A stretch of DNA of 64,000 nt from Prosapia bicincta (lineage: Eukaryota > Arthropoda > Insecta > Hemiptera > Cercopidae). The notes under the pieces were generated by a model. The model saw nothing but the letters and a program-made list of their open reading frames with translations, had not been told where the DNA came from and made no database searches. The position numbers and the translations under genes were made by a program. Shown in pieces: positions 58,336 to 64,000 of the stretch. Location: the NCBI GenBank assembly GCA_036971475.1, contig JBAIZL010000006.1, positions 5,381,501-5,445,500 of the forward strand, in the 5' to 3' direction. Within the stretch, counting starts at the first letter, position 1; each line of letters begins with the position of its first letter.

Positions 58336-59765
58336 CAGTAGAACCTAATTATATTGCATCCTATTAATCTACTGCACTTGATGGGCGAGCTCAGCTTGTC
58401 CTAACAAAATGTTAGTGGGCATAATGACAAGCTCAACTCTTCAAAGATTTTCTTTGTTGCTTCAAAGGATTTATGAACTACTTTTTTATTTATTTAATAT
58501 TAATTTTGCTTAACCCTTGTTAATGTGTTATGGCCCCTATTCTTTAGATAAACATGTGTAACAGGTTTCTGATGACTTGTGGGAATGTTTTTGCCTCCTG
58601 AAACTGTCACTATAAAGAATGATATTTATAGCCATCTGGAAATGGCAGGAGAAGAAAAGTAGGATTTTTATAGCATTCCTAATGCTTATAACTAAATTAT
58701 CAGATGGCAATTCAGGTCAACCTCTGGTTCTAATTTTTTATTGCTCAGACAGAGTAAAAAAAGACGTTGTGGGTTAGATACTGCAGTGACTCTATATCTA
58801 AGCTCTAGATCTGTACCATTGCCTTTACATGTTTTTAATTAAAAAATATGTCTACATTTTTTTAAAATGGTTTTATTTTACAAATATTAATTGGATGTGA
58901 ACAAGTAGTTGCGTGAATAGGGGGAAGGGATCAACAATTAACCGATAAGCCTCAAACTGTAAGTAGCATTTTATTTACTATTTTACATATTTTAATTCGT
59001 AATTATTTGTTTTATTAAATTGACTTGTAATATATAATGATTACAATAAAGCAATTAAAAAATAATAAATTATCGCGGCAACACAATTCAGTTGTAGCAA
59101 CCACTGAATTTTAAATCAACTCGTAACTGCTCGGTTGCTCAAATACAATTCATTTAATCGACAATGGGCTAAACTATTAAACTGGACACTATTTATAACA
59201 AACGGTTTTGAAGATAGATCGCACAGTTCGCCAGCCACGTAAACAGGTATTGCACAGCTTACACTGGCGTGACACCTAAATGGCTATTTACCCTGTTGTT
59301 TGTACCTTCTTTCAGGTGGGATTCTCCTTAAAAAATGGTGCAAAAGTATACAAACATTGTAGTAATATTTGTAATACTGATTTTACAGTTTTTGAAAAAT
59401 GTTTTGTAAATATTATACATTTTTCCCTAACCAAAAGGGCACTGACTTGAAATTTCACATTTGTTCTTTAAAATAATCTCAAAATGTAAATATTAATCCG
59501 AAAACTTCTCAACTAAAAGGGGAAAAAGTTTCAGTAGTCATTGAATTTAATTTATAGAACCCACAATGAATGATTTTTAATTTCTGTAAATAAAAGTTTC
59601 TCATGTTTATAGTAATTTTATTATTTTTTTTATTAAACGTTTACAATTCTCTCTCTATTTTATTTGCATTTTAACCAGTTTGAGATAACATTTAGTTTTA
59701 TACCAGACTTTCACTAAACAGATAACCCTCTACCCCAATTAGTCCATTATAATTAGGTTCTACTA
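58336..59765. mobile_element. Tc1/mariner or pogo-type non-autonomous element
   Basis: CAGTAGAACCTAATTATA at left and TATAATTAGGTTCTACTA at right are inverse, with TA outside (58334-58335, 59766-59767). 1,430 bases and no recognisable transposase. Confidence 0.7.
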
Positions 59766-59767
59766 TA

Positions 59768-62633
59768 TATAAAGTAATATTAAAAAATTGATCTGTTCAT
59801 TTGTTTAATGATTATTTACTTAAACATTATTTTAAAATCTCATAATTTGAAAATAATAAATTATTTTTTCAGTTAATAGTCAACTCTGGCTTCTGCTTAA
59901 ATTAAGTAATTATCCATTTGATAAATTATAGACTCCCTTCTTTGTTGTCCCCTGTACTTGTACAATTTTTTTGAGAAGTTTCAGTTTCAGTTAGTTCAGA
60001 ATGTTTATTCTCTTGCTTCATCTTGAAATGGTTGGGCTAGTTTACAGTTTGATATTAAAACTTGATGATTTATTGGTTATATTTTACTAACATGGCCATT
60101 TAACCACTTCACTTCACTGGCAGTACAACTGTATTAATTTTGGCTGCCATTTGTCTTTTAAATACTTGAATTAATTAAACATAAAACCTACAGTCTTACT
60201 GCTGATATCATGTATCCAGTTGAAAAATTCTCTCCCTCTTAATTTTTTTTGCCATGTGTTAATTTATGAATGCTTGTTATGGTCACCTGCTTAGCATAGC
60301 AAATTGCCCAGGGGTTGGACTTTGTCTCTTTAAAATACTATGTTCCTTAAATATTTGATTTTTTCTTCCTGTGGGAATAGTTTTGAGGCACCTTGTATTC
60401 TTTTACACCTGCACAAAAATGTTGTTCATTCTTTTATGGTAAATTAGTTCCTATATTAATTTTTAATCACCCTAATGACCTTTGTTGACTACTAAACTTT
60501 ATTTTTAGTATTTTAAATTATTCTAAATATCTTAATTAAATTTTTTTGATTTTTAAAACATTGACTGTTACATATTTTTTTATTGCATGTATTTATTCCT
60601 ATTTTTTAAAGAAAGTTATATTTTTTAAACTTTTTATTTATCTATAAAAATTATTTTTATGTAAATTTTTCAGGTTTAAACTGCCACATTATTTTTTACT
60701 TTCAAAGTGGTTAAAGTTTTATTTCTTACGACTGTATTTTCCTAAATCATTTAGTAAATTCTGGTTATTCAACTGACCTTGATACACCTGCTAAAGATAA
60801 GAAGTTTCTTGTTACCAATTACTCTACTTGGGTTTAAAACATCTCGATGCTATAGTTCAGTATTAAAAAAAAAAATTTTACTTTGAAATAAAATTAATTT
60901 CTTACAAATGGAACAAAGAGCAATTGCAACACACATAGACACATGTTTATGTATGTGTGCTACATATGCATGTTTGTGGTCTAAATCAGAAAGGCATGTT
61001 TAAGAGTATTAGTACCAACTTTTGTCCACAGAAATAAGGAAATAAAGTATTTGCCTCTGGATATTACTTGTAAGAAATGTCTATAGTTTATGTACTCGAC
61101 AAGTACGACAAAAATTTTTTTTTGTAGCAAGCTGAAGTAGTAAAATACGTTGAACAAATTTGCTTAAGGTGGTTCCGATGGGAGTTGGTTATGACTCAAC
61201 ACTTGTGCGTTTGTCTACCATCTCAGCAGATGATCATTCAAAATTAAATAGGGTAGTGATATTTTAGCTTATTTCATGTTACATTTGGTAACCAAGAACT
61301 TCAGGGTGAATTTGAAACAAACATAGCTGTTAGGGATATGTTTCTAGCAATAAATACGGCTGTCATTCATCTACCATTTCTGGAGGCTCCGTTCAGAGTA
61401 ATTACAAATAACATATTTTATATAATAGCTCATTATCATTTTGAAAACTTGTCTCTCGATAACTGTGTTTTTATTAAAAGATAGAATCATGTTTACAGCA
61501 ATAAATACTGTTTTCAATAAAATTAATTACATGTGTGGTAGGGTTGACACTACTATCTTTATCTATTTTTAAAGACGGACTCAATCAATAATAAGACAGA
61601 CAAAGAATCATCAATAATTTATTTTTTTCATCAATACAAAAAATTCAGGGAGTTGGAGAGGAATGGTTGGAGGGAGTATTTCACCATAGTATTGGATCAA
61701 TGAATGAGTCAAGCACCTGGATAGAATGTTTGGAAACACAAATATATCCATCTTATGGGATCATGAAGTAGATCAATTAGTGGAAATGACCATGGTAGAT
61801 CACCATCTCGTGTTAAATAACAAAAGACGGTTTCCTTAATGACTAACACTGCATTAATATAGACTCTAACAAAATAAGTGCAAAAGGAGAGTCAGCAAAA
61901 GACAGGAAGAATGCCTTTGGCTCTTTGCCACATATTTTTTATTCACTGTCTATTAATTAGAGGAACAGATGCTTTAATGAAGCAGAGTAATGGTAACTTT
62001 TTAAAACTTATTCAGTTAATAAAATTAATGTTATCTGGAAGACATTGTGTATACAAAATGCCTAACTGAAGGCATTGTAAATAAAATATTCACTCCCTCA
62101 AAGAATATGCTCAAGACGAAATTCTTATTAATTAAAAAAGCAACCAGAAAAAAAACATTTTCAAGGTTGAATATTACAGTATTCCAAACATTACAGTATT
62201 GAATGCATTTAAAAAATTTATATCATGTTTAGCAAATAACTGCTACAGTTAACTTTGTCTATGTTTTTAGTAAGAAATGTTATTACAAAAGAAGGAAATT
62301 TGTTTCTTAGTACACTACATGGGGTTTCTAACAGTTATTGATACTTACGGCTTAGGTTTGGTAGATACTATTTTCAAATTTCATAGCGAATTAAATATGC
62401 ATTGAATGATACACCAGGGTAGTTATGCCACTTAAATTATGAAGTGTTTTTTTACAGTAATATCTAGAGACTCAAAGGAAATCCAAGATTGAGAAGGCCT
62501 AGACAGTCATTTGAGAAGTTCATTTCTCTATATCTTATTTTGACGTTTTTATTAATGTTTGCAAGCTTAGTTCTTTGTCATTAACATTTTATAAAATATG
62601 TAACTGAAGAGCTTGAAGATAAAATACTTTTTA
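59768..62633. other. AT-rich intergenic region
   Basis: No gene identified. A somewhat coding-looking patch at 61630-61860 and a frame at 61878-62069 have no recognisable product. No terminal repeats seen. Confidence 0.35.
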
Positions 62634-62868
62634 CATTTGTTGATTCCATCTTCGCGTGAGCTACTAGTAATCACTTACAACTTTTTAAAAAATGTTTTAA
62701 CTTGCCTATAGTAGCACTTACTTTTTTTGTTGAGGATGGCCGTTTCGGGAGATGTGTCCCTTTGTCAACTCAGACTGTAACATGAGTTACGGTCTGAGTT
62801 GACAAAGGGACACATCTCCCGAAACGGCCGTCCTCAACAAAAAAAGTAAGTGCTACTATAGGCAAGTT
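62634..62868. mobile_element. PLE family-B tails as a head-to-head palindrome
   Basis: 62634-62781 is the family-B tail on the minus strand, 62786-62868 the same tail on the plus strand, with the four bases ATGA between. Over 62699-62868 the arms of about 83 bases differ at only two or three positions. Each arm has the GGGACACATCTCCCGAAACG stem and CGTCCTCAAC. No coding part. Confidence 0.9.
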
Positions 62869-63680
<812 letters not shown>

Positions 63681-64000
63681 AAATCTTCAAAGTACCAGTA
63701 TTTTTCATTTAAATATATGAAATAATAGTATGGTCATTAATGATACTTTTGTAATTATAATTAGGAAACCTGCCCTTTCAACAGTGATTTAGTATTATTT
63801 TATGAATAATAAGACTCATAAAAACTAACAATTTGTTTAAGAATTTTAAATGTAAGATATTCATTAAGAATATCATTAATGGACTTGTTAAAAAAATGTG
63901 TGTTTTTTTTAAATAACCAGTTGCTCAGCCTTGTGATAATTAAATATCTTTTTGCTGATGACTTATTTTAGGTTGCTGACAGTTTTATTAAAAAAAAAAT
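63681..64000 (+). other. 3' flank of the glutaredoxin-like gene
   Basis: AT-rich sequence with no clear poly(A) signal of the AATAAA type in the first hundred bases; ATGAATAATAAG near 63800 is the nearest. Nothing else seen. Confidence 0.35.

Noticed and set aside
61630..62069. Possible gene or element remnant
   Set aside because: Translations in all frames give no family I recognise; left as unassigned sequence.

Overview
The window reads as a stretch of an AT-rich arthropod nuclear genome, most likely an insect. Genes have GT-AG introns, there is no operon structure, and the repeats are typical of insects: piggyBac, mariner, pogo and hAT elements, Penelope-like elements and a LINE with an RNase H domain. 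Three host genes are visible, all on the plus strand. They are the last six coding exons of a CYP3-clan cytochrome P450 (1676-6054), a complete nine-exon mitochondrial acetoacetyl-CoA thiolase gene ACAT1 (13392-48206, 412 codons spread over about 35 kb), and the terminal exon of a glutaredoxin-like protein of the C5orf63/YDR286C type (63398-63680). The order (species) cannot be fixed from the sequence; a hemipteran or another hemimetabolous insect is a guess.

Layout. 1-960: head-to-head Penelope-like element (PLE) fragments. 1676-6054: P450 exons. 6190-7187: about 17 copies of a 59-bp satellite at the P450 3' end. 7213-8842: deleted piggyBac element with a PLE inserted in it. 8880-9390: diverged ~125-bp tandem repeats. 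10040-10760: copia-like debris. 13392-48206: ACAT1. Its introns carry a long-inverted-repeat element, a piggyBac nested in another piggyBac, a hAT MITE, a palindromic piggyBac-type MITE, a PLE palindrome, a pogo-like element holding a hAT-like element, two mariners, two copies of a pogo/mariner-type MITE, and a 5-kb GC-richer LINE on the minus strand in intron 6. 48481-49700: Tc1/mariner-like element just past ACAT1. 51520-54975: PLE and LINE relics. 56810-59765: two non-autonomous DNA elements. 62634-62868: near-perfect PLE-tail palindrome. 63398-63680: glutaredoxin-like exon.

Host logic. The three genes are metabolic housekeeping or detoxification genes (monooxygenase, ketone body/isoleucine thiolase, thiol oxidoreductase). 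Nothing in the sequence links them functionally; they appear to be plain neighbours. No CRISPR, phage or bacterial-type system is present.

The most interesting material is the repeat biology. PLE fragments occur at four loci as head-to-head inverted pairs. Several PLE tails share a small hairpin followed by GAAAC and then GTC, one of them with a preceding CTGATGA as in hammerhead ribozymes. Two insertions (a hAT-like element and a mariner) can be dated and delimited because an uninterrupted paralogue of the target lies elsewhere in the window. The 59-bp satellite carries an AATAAA in most units and shows a three-unit higher-order pattern.
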